From Clavelina lepadiformis (taxonomy: Eukaryota > Chordata > Ascidiacea > Aplousobranchia > Clavelinidae), in NCBI RefSeq assembly GCF_947623445.1, contig NC_135248.1:14951820-15015819 (forward strand): DNA of 64,000 bases, given 5' to 3'. The first letter of the stretch is position 1. The number at the start of each line of letters is the position of its first letter. The notes beneath the pieces are model-generated. The model saw only the letters and a list, made by a program, of their open reading frames with translations, ran no database searches and had not been told where the DNA came from. Below, one piece after another: positions 14,364-26,260 of this stretch. A program made the translations under genes and the position numbers.

Positions 14364-15570
14364 GATCTTCCGACGATGAAATCCTTTCTAGTTTATAAAC
14401 AGTGCATTGTACACACAATAGCGTTAGAATATTTCATTTTGTTTAACCAAAAAGCTAAATTTACTTTTTCTGTAAATCACTCATCAACAACTTTACATGT
14501 ATAAAAAACAGTAGCTATAGAAATAAATGGTTTTAGTAGATTTGTTTTTTTTTTGACATTAATTTGTTTTCTGTAAAAAACCTATAGTACGTACTTATGA
14601 AATAAAGACATAACCTAAAACTTAATCTTACCAGACTGTTAAGTTTGGCAAATTTGGCAAAGGAAATCTTCTGGGTTAAACTTTGCCCAAAACTTAATCT
14701 TACTTAGTATTATCCACCATAATTGAGTTATATTAAATTACTTTCTTCTTGGCTAAGTCAAAAAGTTCTGCAGTGATTTGTCAGCGTTGACTTTTAGCAG
14801 ACTGCAGAAAGTTCGCCTGCCTTTTTTGAAAACAGGTTTTACTACTGTAACTTATCGCATAGAAATGAAAATGGAATGTGTACAGATTGTGATTAAGCGG
14901 ATAAAGTAAATATTTAGGTAAAGCCATTGGCTGGTACAAAAAGATATTTGAGACAATTTCGTCACAATCCTATTTGCACAACAAAAACTATTAGGCCATG
15001 CAAGTTTTCGTCTGAAAAGTTGTTATAAAGCATTGCCTAGTAAAAGGCGTTAAGCTGATACGTTTGGTCAAATGCTCAATCTTTAATCAACAAATATATA
15101 CAGCAAGCCTGTAAAGCGATTCTGCAAGCGATAAACTTATTCTAGTTTTAGATTTCACTTCTTCTCCCTCTCTCTCACACACACAATCTATTCTCTCTTT
15201 TCTTTGATGGCCAGTTACAACACAACGCGGTTACAGCTTGTAAAATAAATAAATAACTGCGCAGCTTTCAAAAATCGGCATGTTATGCAATGTGTGCTTT
15301 GTGTCACAATGTGACTATTTTATGGACAATAAACTAAATAACTCCGCAGTCAACCTGGGATAATCGTACAACAACGTTTAGTCTCCATAGAATTTGCAAT
15401 GTAAAAAACTTCTGGATATTCGAAACGACCTACTGTAAGCCAAGTTTTGAAATAGTAAAGCTGGATCAGAAATATATTGTACGGAATAACGCCCACATTC
15501 AACAGAAAATTACAATGATAAAAAACAGCATCGGCTACGCGTCATAACTCCCAACCAAATCACATCGGCT
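14364..15570. other. Intergenic, upstream of the VPS13D-like gene
   Basis: AT-rich sequence 5' of the VPS13D start codon. It must contain that gene's leader and promoter, but I see no clear TATA box or splice signal to place them. A short CT/CA-rich tract lies near 15160-15200. No coding exon with matching splice sites was found. Confidence 0.4.
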
Positions 15571-15780
15571 ATATCTTCACATCATGTATCATATCCTACA
15601 GTATATTTTCACATCATGTATCATATCATACAGTATATCTTCACATCATGTATCATATCATACAGTATATCTTCACATCATGTATCATATCATACAGTAT
15701 ATCTTCACATCATGTATCATATCATACAGTATATCTTCACATCATGTATCATATCATACAGTATATTTTCACATCATATA
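15570..15780. repeat. Tandem array of a 32-bp unit, about 6.5 copies
   Basis: The unit runs TCTTCACATCATGTATCATA plus TCATACAGTATA and recurs every 32 bp with one or two substitutions, ending in a truncated copy. Because 32 is not a multiple of 3, any ORF through it cycles through all three phases, which explains the apparent repetitive peptides there. I read it as a minisatellite, not coding. Confidence 0.95.
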
Positions 15781-16414
15781 CTGAAGCACTACCCAGTCTT
15801 ACGTTCACAGGATGATATTTTAGTGATAAAGAATCCATGTCATACAAATTGCACGAAATTAATGTTAAATCTATCCCGCATAGCCTAAGTTGCTCATCAA
15901 ACACAAAAAGCAGAAGCTATCTCAGAAAGTAAAACTGCGATATCCTGTGATCTCTTTTTACAGCACCACAAATCCCCAAAGCTGGTTTTGGTCTAAAGAG
16001 CAATTACAGTGAAGCAGCAATAACAGAATGCAATAGCGGTAACAATCTAATAACTTTAATAGATAAACTGCCTTGACGAGTACACGGACAAACAGTTTAT
16101 TTCAGGAATACTTATAACACTGCCACCTGACTTTCCCTGTAATTACACCGAGTTAAACACGTTATGAAACTCCTTTAAAAGCAAATATGGCCGCGTGCAA
16201 GCAAACATTGCATCAGCGAAAAAAGTAAATATATTGCACTACAAAATATCACAGAACGCGAGTGTTCGAGATTAACAGTGTCAAGTCGGTTGCTTTCAAA
16301 CGTTTTAAAGTTAAAATTTTATAAAGCCTATTATAATCAAGAAACACAAAGTAGAACTTACAACTTGTCTCGCTTTGTCAAAACTTAACGCATTTACATT
16401 TCTGATAGGGTTGC

Positions 16415-16545
16415 TTGGCGTCAGAGTGATTAGAGCGTTGGGCTCATAAATGCCGCCCGTGCTCGACACCTGCGTTCGCTCCAACAGGGCGTAAACGACG
16501 CTCGTGTCTCATCAGTATAGAACTGACGAACCGTTCTACGTTCAA
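16415..16545 (+). mobile_element. tRNA-derived SINE
   Basis: The head resembles a tRNA (an A-box-like GTCAGAGTGATTAGAGCG and a B-box-like GCGTTCGCTCC). It is followed after about 50 bp by the tail AACTGACGAACCGTTC. Two other tRNA-headed copies, at 39081 and 40066, carry the same tail (ACTGACGAACGGTTCC and TTGATGAACGGTTTC). A shared non-tRNA tail behind a tRNA-like head is what defines a SINE family. tRNA-like SINEs have been described from Ciona; I cannot confirm that this is the same family. Confidence 0.6.
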
Positions 16546-17164
16546 GCAATACGATATAAGAAAGAAATACTTACAAAATAGTAAATAAATTTTGTAAATA
16601 GTTTCCGTTTTTGTGTCTTTATCGTGTGTTTTCGCAGTTATGTGAAAATAAAAGAAAATATCAATACTTACAAAATCATTTTGACAATCGAGTCTTGCTC
16701 AAAGACGAACCCGGAAAAGGGTAGTTGAGCGATGAGTTTTTTTGCAAAGGCTTCGGTCCGTGGGTAAATATTCTGATAACTTGACAACTTTCGTTATTAA
16801 GCAAGCTCACACATAACGGGAAACAACTGCATCAGTTGCAACAAATACTAAAAGCAGAGTAGATGCAAAAATTGATCTACTATTAGATACAGACCTGGGT
16901 ATATGACTTCAAGATGATAAATTCATTTATGATTCAATTACGACGAACATGCTGTCTAACAATGTTTACTTTCTTTGACTTGTGTAAATAGTTTCTTTTC
17001 CTAAATAATATGCGCATAGTGAACCCTTGATATACTTCTTGACCAAGCTTAAACTTTTGACCATAGCCTACAATCAACCAAGTGACTAGTATTCAGCTAC
17101 AGCACAAAATGTTTTAACAAAAGCTTAAACGCATCAGTTATATTGTACGGCTATCTCTGTGTCT

Positions 17165-17290
17165 GTGCTTAACCCTGTCCTAACCAGGGGTGTTTACTAA
17201 AAAACTAGGTGTGGCCGACCCCGCACACACATTTTCAATCGTTAATTACTAGGAAACTATACGTCGTAAACTGATCGGATTTTTACAGAT
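17165..17290 (-). repeat. Dispersed repeat, inverted relative to the copy at 46.9-47.0 kb
   Basis: The stretch containing CTAGGTGTGGCCGACCCCGC and the flanking TTACTAAAAAA and CACACACATTT reappears in reverse complement at about 46930-47040. The similarity runs for roughly 110 bp with small indels. It is probably a relic of a short transposon; no coding content. Confidence 0.75.
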
Positions 17291-19636
17291 TAGTAGAAAA
17301 ATCATCTGGCTTCCTGTATACATCATAATTGTAAAACTAAAGAAAGTGAATTTAGTGTAAATTAATTATTTCTAAAAGTGACACATTTCTAGAAAATCTT
17401 CTTGTAACGCCTCGCCCCCGCTGTGCGGAAAACCAGCTGACCGCGAGAAGAGAACGAAAGAGAATAGTTAGTCGAGTTATTGGTGCGTAAATGAGTAATA
17501 CGCTTCAATGCGGAGAGCAGAGCAAAATTATATAAATATCACAATATCTCAAAAATTACAAAATCCAACTTTATCAAACAAACATGGACAGATAGCTGAA
17601 CATTTTTTAGGAAAAGTCACCAAATTTCAAGTTTTTACAGCAAACAATGCTGCGACTACGCTACGTTTTGCTATGACTGTGTGCGGGAGAAGCCAAGTCT
17701 AGTTAGAATAGGGTTGGGTTGTTGTATAGGAGGGGATGCCGACAATTAAACCATTGTTTTCCATTGTAAAAGGAGATGGTCCTTTTGACTCTTACAGGCC
17801 TCGGTTTAATACAGGTTCTGAAATTATAGATGTTGATTTAAAACAACTTGCGTCATCATTCTTTTTGTTTTCCATACTAACTGCATAATCATGAGCGATT
17901 GTTAATTCGACATGTTACCCCATCTTCTGGGCTAATTCCTAATATGTTCCGCAAGACCAAATTCCAGTCTTTGGTGATAATGCAGCGGCCTAAATAACCA
18001 ATATATTCATTTAGTTATTAAATACTGCGTAACATTTTCTGGTCAACAATTTCCGTCTGTGTGCGAAGTCAATGCTTAGCTCTAGTATTTAGATTGGCGA
18101 TGGTGTAACTATTTGGAATGTAGATAGGATCTTTTAAAACTTAGAGTAGGAGGTTGATGTTGGTCGGTGCGATGGTGAATGGGTCAAACTCCGCTCACGA
18201 AAGAAAAGTGACGTCTCCGTGTGACGTAGTCATTTTCAAGCAAGAAATTGATATTACTTCGATAAATACCGTTCTTAACATCGATTCATTTACACAAAAC
18301 TAAGAGCGACCGAACGCGATAACATTTTGTCAATCGCGACCTGGTCGGGAATCGAACTCGAGATTTTTAGACAATGCAGATCTCGTTTGTCCTGATGCGC
18401 CCAGCGAAGAACTATTAAAATGTTGCTTAAAAGTGACTTATTTCTGCATTAGCTTGCATAGTTACGTAACAATTGTATTTGTTTGTCACATACGAGTTAA
18501 TTGATTTTGTAAACACCGCATATGGTTGTGCTATTTTGTTGTGATAATTTCGAGATTTGTTATCATAGAAACTTGTTCATTGGTTTTTCTTTATAATTAA
18601 TGTTGTTTTTCTATCACTGGCGATCAGTTTGATCTGTGGCGGTTGGCGCCATGTCACCGCCACGTCATGTTAGTTACTATTTCCTTTGATTTCTTTGTTT
18701 TATCGAATTTTTTACATTCCCAAGTCGATTAACGTTGATTGCTTTGCTTTATATTCTGTTCACCGTTTGTCAATTTATTCACTCGTTCATTTGTTTCTTA
18801 AATTCAATGCAATTCTATTCCCCACGTGTTGGCCGATTGATGTCTGCGAATGTGCTGCCGAGAAAGACACGCGACCTCATGATGAGTCAAGAAGAGTTTT
18901 TCGTGCTCTCAGACTTGAGTAGCTCTTGGTTCTGACAGCGGTCGAGAAAGCTCTGTGAGTCGTCGTCCAAGTCGGCTTTCACAATAGAAGAATATTCGTT
19001 GGAGAATGCGCAGAGAGCATCATTGTCAATGGGCAGAGGCGGCCACAGATGAACCAGACTAGGAGTTTATTGCTCTCACTCATTATGTCGCTTTTGGTGA
19101 GGTTTCTAAATTAGCGACCTGAGAGATTTTGCTGATCAAACAAACATATTTAACCGATAAACCGTCCTGGTTTATTTAACTACGGTCTCGATTGTAAACT
19201 GAATACACTGTGACGTTGTTGCTTTGGACGCTAAATTGTAGGGTGACAAATAATTAATTATCGATTAATTTGTAACAGTAAGAACACAAATAATAAGTAA
19301 ATATGATTTCAGAAACGCGTTTAGTTCCCATTGAATAGAAAATTACATCGTTTAAATACCCATGAAAGAATAGACAAAAATATAAGTTTTAAGCCTAAAA
19401 TTCCCTTAGCTAAAAAGTTTCCCGACCCCTGATTTAGATGAAAGCAGCAGCTACTTGATAACAGAACAATCTGCTTTGTGCGCTCCTGACTAAAGGAAGC
19501 AGCTCAGACATGTTTTAACTTACTTCTCAGTTGCATTGAACTAAGCTATGGGCGCTCGCAGCGCATACGCACGTGCGTACAATTTTCAGCTGTGTTCAGT
19601 GTAATTACGTTTATTTATAAATTTGACAACTTACAG

Positions 19637-20340
19637 GCTGTCATCGAGTTGATTTCAGAGTTTTTTTTATCACTATCGTCGGGATACGTCATTGGTAAGA
19701 CCGTTGCCATATTTTGAGTTCTTTTACATAAGTTGGTTACTCGTTATATTTGGTTGATTTATTCTGGCTAACTTAAGGAAAAAAACATATATGACGTCAA
19801 TAGAGGATTTATTGCTGAATAATCCTTTATAATTAAGACTACCAGCGTATAGGGAGCTCATTGGGCAATAACCTCTCTCACGAACCCAATTTTAGGACTC
19901 ATAGATCTTTTTACGTTTTTAATTTTTTCGTTCGTCGTATTTCCTTGTTTGCATGTGACAACGTTTTGGCTTTTACCTCATTATATTGTTGACTGGTATA
20001 CGTCGTTAAAAAATTGTTGTATTCTCGTTTCAAAAATGTGAACTAAATGAACTGCTATTGTATTAGTAAAATGAAAGAATTTATTTCATAAACTCTGACG
20101 GAAACATTTTAACCGATCAAAGTCTTATAGAACAAGAACTAAGCAATTTCTACGCATCGTTTTACAGTTGTCCCGCCAACAATGCAACACCTTACTCGGT
20201 ACCAGATAAACTCGGTCGCATCCACACTCGAAATTCCCTCGATACTCGACCGGTTCAAGAAAGACATGTCCGTTACCGAAGCTCAAATACAGGAAGAAGA
20301 TAGACAATTGGAGAGAATTGTGAGATGGTTGTCAAGGTAA
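19637..20340 (+). CDS. Possible small spliced gene, last two exons
   Basis: The product is not recognised. Exon A, about 19637-19698, sits between CTTACAG and GGTAAGA and is open as AVIELISEFFLSLSSGYVI, ending in phase 1. Exon B starts after TTTTACAG at about 20170 in the matching phase and runs VVPPTMQHLTRYQINSVAS through a charged, coil-like stretch to ERIVRWLSR and a TAA at 20338-20340. The phase match and protein-like composition (many E, R, Q, few low-complexity runs) argue for a real 3' end. No upstream exon could be fixed; the doubly open region at 18830-19060 is a candidate. The alternative is a chance pair of open segments in repeat debris. Confidence 0.35.
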
Positions 20341-20649
20341 CTAGGAGTGTTATAACGAGCTGAACACAGGGTTAAAAATAGGCTGATCCAATTGCTTGCA
20401 AAGCAATTCAGCAAACGACATAAGATGTAGCCTAAGAAATTGTTATCGTTTGTGACTTTTGTAACTTAGGAGTCACTGATGTACCGCAATTGTTCATGAC
20501 AATTGTGACTGACACTAAAAACTCATGCAAAATGCATTTTTTGAAATTTATTCCATTATATTGGGCACACGTACTAGAATTTTACAAGCATACACACAAA
20601 ATACACACGTTTAAAACAAGTTGGTATCGTACTACAAAGTTATACACAC

Positions 20650-20960
20650 AAAATGGACATCTTCAAAACCAGTCCAGATTGTAACATCCTACAGACAATG
20701 AATATGTATGCAACCAGTCTAAATTGCAATCTTCGAATGGTTATTCTGGGTAAAATTGAAGTGGTTGGCACCATCTGCATCATGCCCGATCTGCCCTTCC
20801 ATAAAGTCTCCATTATTTGGAAGCCATACCTATTGGTTGTCGTTGAAGGGCGCTACATCGGGAATTTCCAGATACATTACCCGGCCTTTCCGTGGCTGAA
20901 GCTCAGCGAATTCTGCAAAAGCTCCGGGGTTTCTTTGCGGTTGAGTCTTTCTAAAACGGT
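20650..20960 (-). pseudogene. Broken Zic-family tail (last exon and 3' UTR fragment)
   Basis: Read on the minus strand, this stretch gives PQRNPGAFAEFAELQPRKG, then VAPFNDNQ, a stop codon where the intact copy has a tryptophan or nearby residue, and NNGDFMEGQ. These blocks parallel the C-terminal tail of the adjacent Zic gene ([30 protein letters not shown]) and are closer still to the tail of the finger-less copy at 60164-61003 (NDGDFMEGQ). The 3' flank is also shared: the TTCAAA-CCAGTC string occurs at both 20660 and 21165. No zinc-finger exon lies upstream of it. It is a relic of another Zic-family member in the same orientation as the 21216-22628 gene. Confidence 0.8.
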
Positions 20961-21215
20961 CTAGACTTGGTGTTAACGGTTGTCGATACAAATGCGCCAG
21001 AGGTCTTTGCTAGAGCTATTGCACAACCATGCGGGCACCATAGACCAGCTCAATCAAGACACGACCCGTTTAAGAAAGAGATTAGTCAGATTACCCAAAC
21101 GAATTACTACATGCTTAAAACAACTTTATATCGAGCTAAACAGTTGACACACTAAATTGAAATCTTCAAAGCCAGTCGAAATTGTACCTTAACATTTCGC
21201 ATAAAATTGACACGT

Positions 21216-22628
21216 CTACCATTCGCCTCGATCGTTACCTTTAACTGGTGCCTGTTCTGGATAATAATTGAAATAGTTGGCGTCATCTGGATCATACGTG
21301 ACCTGTTCATCCACAAAGTCCACATCATTTGGTATCCACTCCTCTTGGTAGCCGTTGAAGGGCGCTACATCGAGAATATCGGAATGCATTACCCGATCTT
21401 GCGGTGACTGAAGCTCGGCAAATTCTGCTGAAGCTTCCGAGCTTCCCTGGGGTGAAGACGTAATTCGTGCTTGCTGTCTGGGTTCGGTCGCCATACTTGA
21501 AGCCCTGGATGTATTGGAGGTGGACTCAGGGGAGTTGTTTAAAGACTTGTCGCTACGCGAGACGTCATCGTTTGCTTCATGATTGCGATGGTGCTTGCGT
21601 AACGAGCTGGGGTGACTGTACTTTCGGTCGCATCCTTTGTACTTTAAAATTAAAAATAGGAATCAATGCTTGTGGCAAAGACGCCCAATTTTTGCTGACT
21701 TGGTTTACAAAAAAAAGTCTTTAAATTAAAACATATGAAAGCGAAACTGGGAATGTTGCTTACCTTGCAAACAAAAGGTTTTCCTTCAATGTGCATGTAG
21801 CTGTGCTTTATGCGATCAGAGCTGTTGGCAAATCGTCGATCACACCCAAGATATTCGCATCGAAACCGTTTTTCTACTGAAATAAAAAATTGCAGACTTG
21901 GAATCTAATATTTCGTTAATGAAAGTGTAGAGAATGCCAGATATCTTACATGTGTGAGTTCTTATATGGATTTTGAGATTTTCACTCCGGCTAAATCGCT
22001 TTCCACATCTGAAGCATTGGAAAGATTTCTCTCCTGTGTGAACTCGGATGTGGTTGACCAGCTTGTACTTGGCCTTGAAAACTTTCAAATGACGTTTGCA
22101 GTTACGCCAGTAGCAAGTGTGGTTGCTGTGCTCCGGTCCTCCGACGTGATCACAAGTGATGTGGTGGACAAACGCTTTCATGTCTTCGAAGATTAAACCG
22201 CACACTCTGCTGCCCTCCTGGCTCCGGATCATCCATTCGCATGCAGTCGGTTTCGAAAGTTGGTTGGAAAACGCTTTTTCTTTAGCGGCTGGTTGTTGAG
22301 GCTGTTGCTGTTGCTGTTGCTGTTGAGCTAATGGCGGCAAACGTAGAAAGTTACGGGATTGGTGCTGAATGGCCAACGGTTGTTGCTGAAAGTTTGACGT
22401 TTGCTGCTGAAAGTTTGACGGTTGTTGCTGAAAGTTTAACGGTTGTTGCTGAAAGGTTGATGCGTCATATCCGGAATAAAATGCCGGCGTCGGAGTTGTC
22501 GGATAAGGATAGGCCTGATAATAGTTGACATAGGGATGCTGGGCCGAGAACAAATTTTGGGGATCTCTGTTAGCTCTTGGATCGTAAGGAGCAACTGGTG
22601 GGAGGTTAGGTCCGCTCGGAGAATTCAT
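21216..22628 (-). CDS. Zic-r.b (ZicL): Zic-family five-finger transcription factor (ZicL type), copy A
   Basis: A sequence-specific DNA-binding regulator, expected in the nucleus; in Ciona, ZicL acts in early neural and muscle fate downstream of FoxD and FGF signals. Coding exons are 22628-21950, 21876-21764 and 21641-21216, which join in frame to 405 codons. The N-terminus is Pro/Tyr-rich, then carries repeated FQQQ(P/T)xN motifs and a run of eight or more Q. Finger 1 is the long Zic type ([14 protein letters not shown], then [10 protein letters not shown]), with fingers 2-3 in exon 1, finger 4 in exon 2 and finger 5 in exon 3. The linker between fingers 3 and 4 is TLEKR rather than the usual TGEKP. 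I start at 22628 because the upstream in-frame ATG lies inside the leader intron acceptor (TTTTCAG). The tail (SPESTSN, EFAELQ, DFVDEQ) differs from that of copy B. Confidence 0.93.
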
Positions 22629-23080
22629 ATTCTCGATTATTTCACAGAAATCTGAAAACATAAAAACAAATAAAAAATTACGCGATTATCCAATCATATA
22701 AATGTGGAAAGATACATACCTCTGGCAGACTCTTCAACCCATATCAGGTTGTGAAAACTTCTAGGATTACTTCTGCTTCAAATGGTATCTGTCGAACACT
22801 GACCAACTACTGGAGTAACTGGACACATCTGACTGGATCCTGGTCATTTATACCTGACCTGATCTGGCTTTGCTTTTTTCTTATCACGACGTCACAATCA
22901 ATTCTTTCTTTGTTTAACTTCCGATCGTTGGCGATCGCTTTCCCACCGGGTCACGTGCTGCGATTCCAAAACTCATAATTTACCTTCGGTCGTTATAGCT
23001 ATCGAGTCTACAACGAAGATAATTCCAGGACGCAGCACGCGTCCATCGATGACGTTGCATGATGTCACTATGGGCGTGAA
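22629..23080 (-). promoter_or_regulatory. Promoter, leader exon and leader intron of Zic copy A
   Basis: Minus strand: a TATA box (TATAAAT) lies at 22852-22846. About 130 bp downstream of it, a leader exon ends at a GT donor (GTATGT) at 22719, and the leader intron runs to TTTTCAG just before the coding exon. Upstream lies a block of about 200 bp shared with every other Zic promoter in the window. It contains TTAAACAAACAAAG (Fox-site-like), TGACGTCGTGATAAG (CRE- and GATA-like), CACGTG and a distal GCAACGTCATCGATGGACG. Site names are motif resemblance only. Confidence 0.8.
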
Positions 23081-24834
23081 AGTTGAAAATATTTGCACTT
23101 ACTGGGTTTATCAAGTTAAATACAAGTTAACAACTACTTGCCAAAGTTCATAAACATCGGCCTAACAAAACCACTAAACGCTCTGAAAATATTTTGGTAA
23201 CAAAGTTATATAAAAACCAAATTATTATTTTAACGCTCGTCGCGTTTCCCTGGTCATTGTCGGTTAATGTTAAACTTATACCAGAGATTTTTAGTTGAGT
23301 TTTTGTTTTTAAAAATCGTCATTTTTGCATAAAGATATCTAAATAATTTTTAAAATATAAAAACAAAAATATTTTCATGAATTGAGAATATATCTGATCG
23401 GGTTGAGAATTCGTTCTATTTTTAGCTCGTCAAAACCTGGCGAAATTGTTTTAATTGTCGTTTTCCGAAATTCCTAAAAATCCTGTATTATAATTATCAT
23501 CATAATTGGAATAATCGACTCAGTGTTTTTCGCCTTCCAAATCCTGGCATGACAGGAGACGTTTACCCCGGTTGGTGATTATCCCATTGTTACCTCACAA
23601 TCTGAGTTTTCCGTCTGACCGAGATAACGCTTATTTACTTACTTGGTTTGAGATCTTTTGTCTGAATTTTACTTTCGTTAACTGTAACTTTTCTTTTTGT
23701 CTTAAAAATTTCTTCTGTAAAACTGTTTGTGTTTTGGCAGTTAACCTCTATGTACAAAACGTAACCAAATGTTGTGTTGAAGTCCACTGGTATGACGTAA
23801 TAATAATGATAAAGTGATAAACCAGTGTGGCTTTTTGCTTTTTCCCATTATCCCTATTTTAATACGTTAATGGTGTATTATAACAATGGTAATGCAAACA
23901 ACGCTGCGTTTGATAAATTTTTCTCCTTTTCAAAACCGCTTTGTAACTTGACTTTTGCATTTTTGTAATCGATCCGATATTCTGAGACGGACACTTTTAA
24001 CTTGCCAGCACTTAATTGTTACTGTATGCCCGTCAGATGGCGCTTTGTTGTTTTATAGTTGTCCATGTTTATGATTTAAACAATATGAACCTACAGGATA
24101 ATTTTTTGAACTTGCAGACTGGAGTCTCAATCTTAAAGTTAAGAAATTTGTCCGTTTGTTGCGCGACAATCAAATGTTTGTTTTCTCGTTGTTTGTTGCT
24201 CAAGGTATAAAATTAAACGAATATCTTCAAATGAATTTCTAATTTGTTGGTTGGTTGTAAGTGAAAACGACCAATTCGACCTTAACTCAAGGAAGCTCGA
24301 TTTAAAGTCAAGTTAACTTTCTTGAAAATCAAGAAACGCTGCAAGAAAACAACAACAACAAACAACGAGAAAACAACTATTGTGAAATTTTTACGCTTTA
24401 AAACTAAAAACTAGTGCAGTGTACAGCTATGTGCAAAGACCTACAACACTGCAGTACAAAGTTTTTACAGTGACCGCCTAAATGTCTTCTCCCGGATAAG
24501 ATTAAAAAGTTACATTTTGGAGAAGCTAGCAAGAAAACTAATCTTTGTTACTTTAATTGTGTAATGTTTGATTTTTTGAATTTAGTAATTTGTTAGAGCG
24601 TGACAAAACATTAAACATTCATAGAGAAGAATATTGAGTTTTTGAAACTTTTTCTGGAATCTGAAGCATTAAATAATTGTTGGCAAAAATTGTCTTACAT
24701 AGTTCACTTTCTAAATGCAAGGATTTCGATGCAAATTGACGTGTTTGTAAGATGTATTTCGTCATAATGACATCACAATGCCGTCTCTTGTTGTGTGTAT
24801 AGTTTTTAAAAGTCGATCGCTCTCCCACAGCTCA
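23081..24834. other. Intergenic, between Zic copy A and the orphan promoter blocks
   Basis: No gene seen. The part at 23530-23610 (CGCCTTCCAAA, then GTGATTATCCCATTGTTACC) is the reverse complement of the far-upstream flank of the finger-less Zic copies (59035-59100 and 62860-62925). This shows that the duplicated Zic unit includes about 1 kb beyond the promoter. Confidence 0.6.
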
Positions 24835-25000
24835 CCTGTCGCGATTTCCTCAGCTGATTATTTACCTTCAGACGCTAATTAAGTCACCTACACCTGCGCT
24901 TGGCACGCGTCCATCGATGACGTTGCGTGATGTCATGATGATCGTGAAAGTAGAAATTATTTGCTCGTGCACATGCACGTTCAAATCAAGCAAGACGCAA
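24760..25000 (-). promoter_or_regulatory. Orphan Zic-promoter-like block 1
   Basis: On the minus strand this block shows the conserved distal element (CGCAACGTCATCGATGGACG, near 24906-24930) and then AGGTAAATAAT. GTGGGAGAGCGATCG and GGCATTGTGATGTCATTATG follow in the same order as the promoters of the intact Zic genes. No TATAAAT, leader intron or Zic coding exon follows on this strand. I read it as a promoter left behind when a Zic copy was lost. Confidence 0.65.
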
Positions 25001-25796
25001 TATTGTGAATACGTGTTTGTTTCAATTTCACGAAAACAATATTTTGTGCAAGTGGGAAAAGTCAAAAGTACACTTATATAGAATAAGTATCCAATATATT
25101 GGAATAAGTTCATCAAGATATTAAATAAGATCTAATTTGTGTTTATTTTTGCATTGACAAAGTATAGTACATAAGGACTTGTTGCTTGGTTGAACATTTC
25201 AAGTCATTTGAACTTTTTGGAGTAAAGATTGCGTTTTTTCTTACTACAGGAAAGCGTTCATGTTTGAAAACAGCTTACAACATCATCAGACCTAAATTTT
25301 AAATTTGAATTTTTACTCCAATATTAGTTAAATGTGCAGTTATTTGCTGAAATTAGATGCTACAAAAATTGAAATTTCATCAATCAACTCAACTTGATTT
25401 ACATGACGTAATTACCGTGTTCAGAATATTTAATTTATCGTAATAATTGACGTGATTTCTTGATTCCCACATCTTACAGAACTTGGCTTGATAGTAGGCG
25501 ATTAAATTATCACTGCTGGTGTTTGCCATATTTCCATGTCATAGACAGTATTTTGCAGATGGTCGAGTGATCTTTTGTTTGCTCGTGCGACCCAAAGTGC
25601 CCTGGGTAATTCTGTCTTTCACTCGCGATTTTGTTTTGCCTTTATGGTAAAAAAATAAAACAATTAAATTTTACAGTAAAATTATTCAAAGTACATTTCC
25701 AATTTTATGTCCATAACAATAGAAATTTTTAGTATAATTTAGTCGGGCAGAAAATACTACACGTTTTTTATTGACAAACAGCGGACGAAGAGCGAA

Positions 25797-25845
25797 AAGC
25801 TTCTTCTGGTTCCTGGGAAAGCTTCTTCTGGTTCCTGGGAAATAA
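25797..25845. repeat. Two tandem copies of a 24-bp unit
   Basis: AAGCTTCTTCTGGTTCCTGG plus GAAA occurs twice in direct succession. It is a recent local duplication with no coding role that I can see. Confidence 0.9.
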
Positions 25846-26089
25846 GCCGTTGTTGCAAACGTTCGTAAGCCAAGATTATTACCACGCTTATTTGTCATAC
25901 AGAATAAAATTCCTTGGCCAATTTTACTTCGAATACCCACATTTTTTACAATATAAATCTTACTTGGTTATTTTACCAAATGATATGATAATGTTCATTC
26001 ATAGTGTTGCGGTACCAATTGGTCTACAGTACATGCTAAGATTTTTTGTCATAACTCATAACAAAGTCACACGGACAAAATTTTTTTTA

Positions 26090-26260
26090 CTTCTACTCCT
26101 CGACCGTCTTCCCACCAGGTCACTTGCTGAGATTCACTCAATTCATTATTTACCTAGTTATCGGGCCTGCTGTGTCATTTACACCTGGGGTTGGCACGTG
26201 TCCGCCGATGACGTTGCGTGATATCACAATTGAGGCGAAAGTCGAAAATATTTGCGCATA
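26090..26260 (-). promoter_or_regulatory. Orphan Zic-promoter-like block 2
   Basis: On the minus strand it carries CGCAACGTCATCGGCGGACA, TAGGTAAATAATGAAT and CAAGTGACCTGGTGGGAAG, the same element order as the Zic promoters. It is more diverged than block 1, and no Zic exon follows it toward lower coordinates. Confidence 0.65.

Larger units (their letters stand above)
15781..19636. other. Gene-poor stretch with dispersed repeats
   Basis: It holds a SINE (16415-16545), a repeat shared with 46.9-47.0 kb (17165-17290), a degenerate tRNA-like string on the minus strand at about 18335-18405 (a B-box-like GTTCGATTCCCG reads in antisense), and a hAT-terminus-like string TTTCCCGACCCCTG at about 19419-19432. 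Between 18830 and 19060 both strands are open for over 50 codons with protein-like composition, but I could not assign a gene. Nothing else was recognised. Confidence 0.5.

Noticed and set aside
15584..15888. Overlapping ORFs with repeated YHIIQYIFTS-like peptides
   Set aside because: They are translations of a 32-bp tandem repeat, which shifts frame at each unit; no gene.
19419..19432. hAT terminus-like TTTCCCGACCCCTG
   Set aside because: No matching opposite end within several kilobases.
21954..22196. Plus-strand 80-codon ORF opposite the Zic copy A fingers (and the matching minus ORF at 29576-29896 opposite copy B)
   Set aside because: They are antisense shadows of the conserved finger exon; their similarity follows from the Zic sequence.
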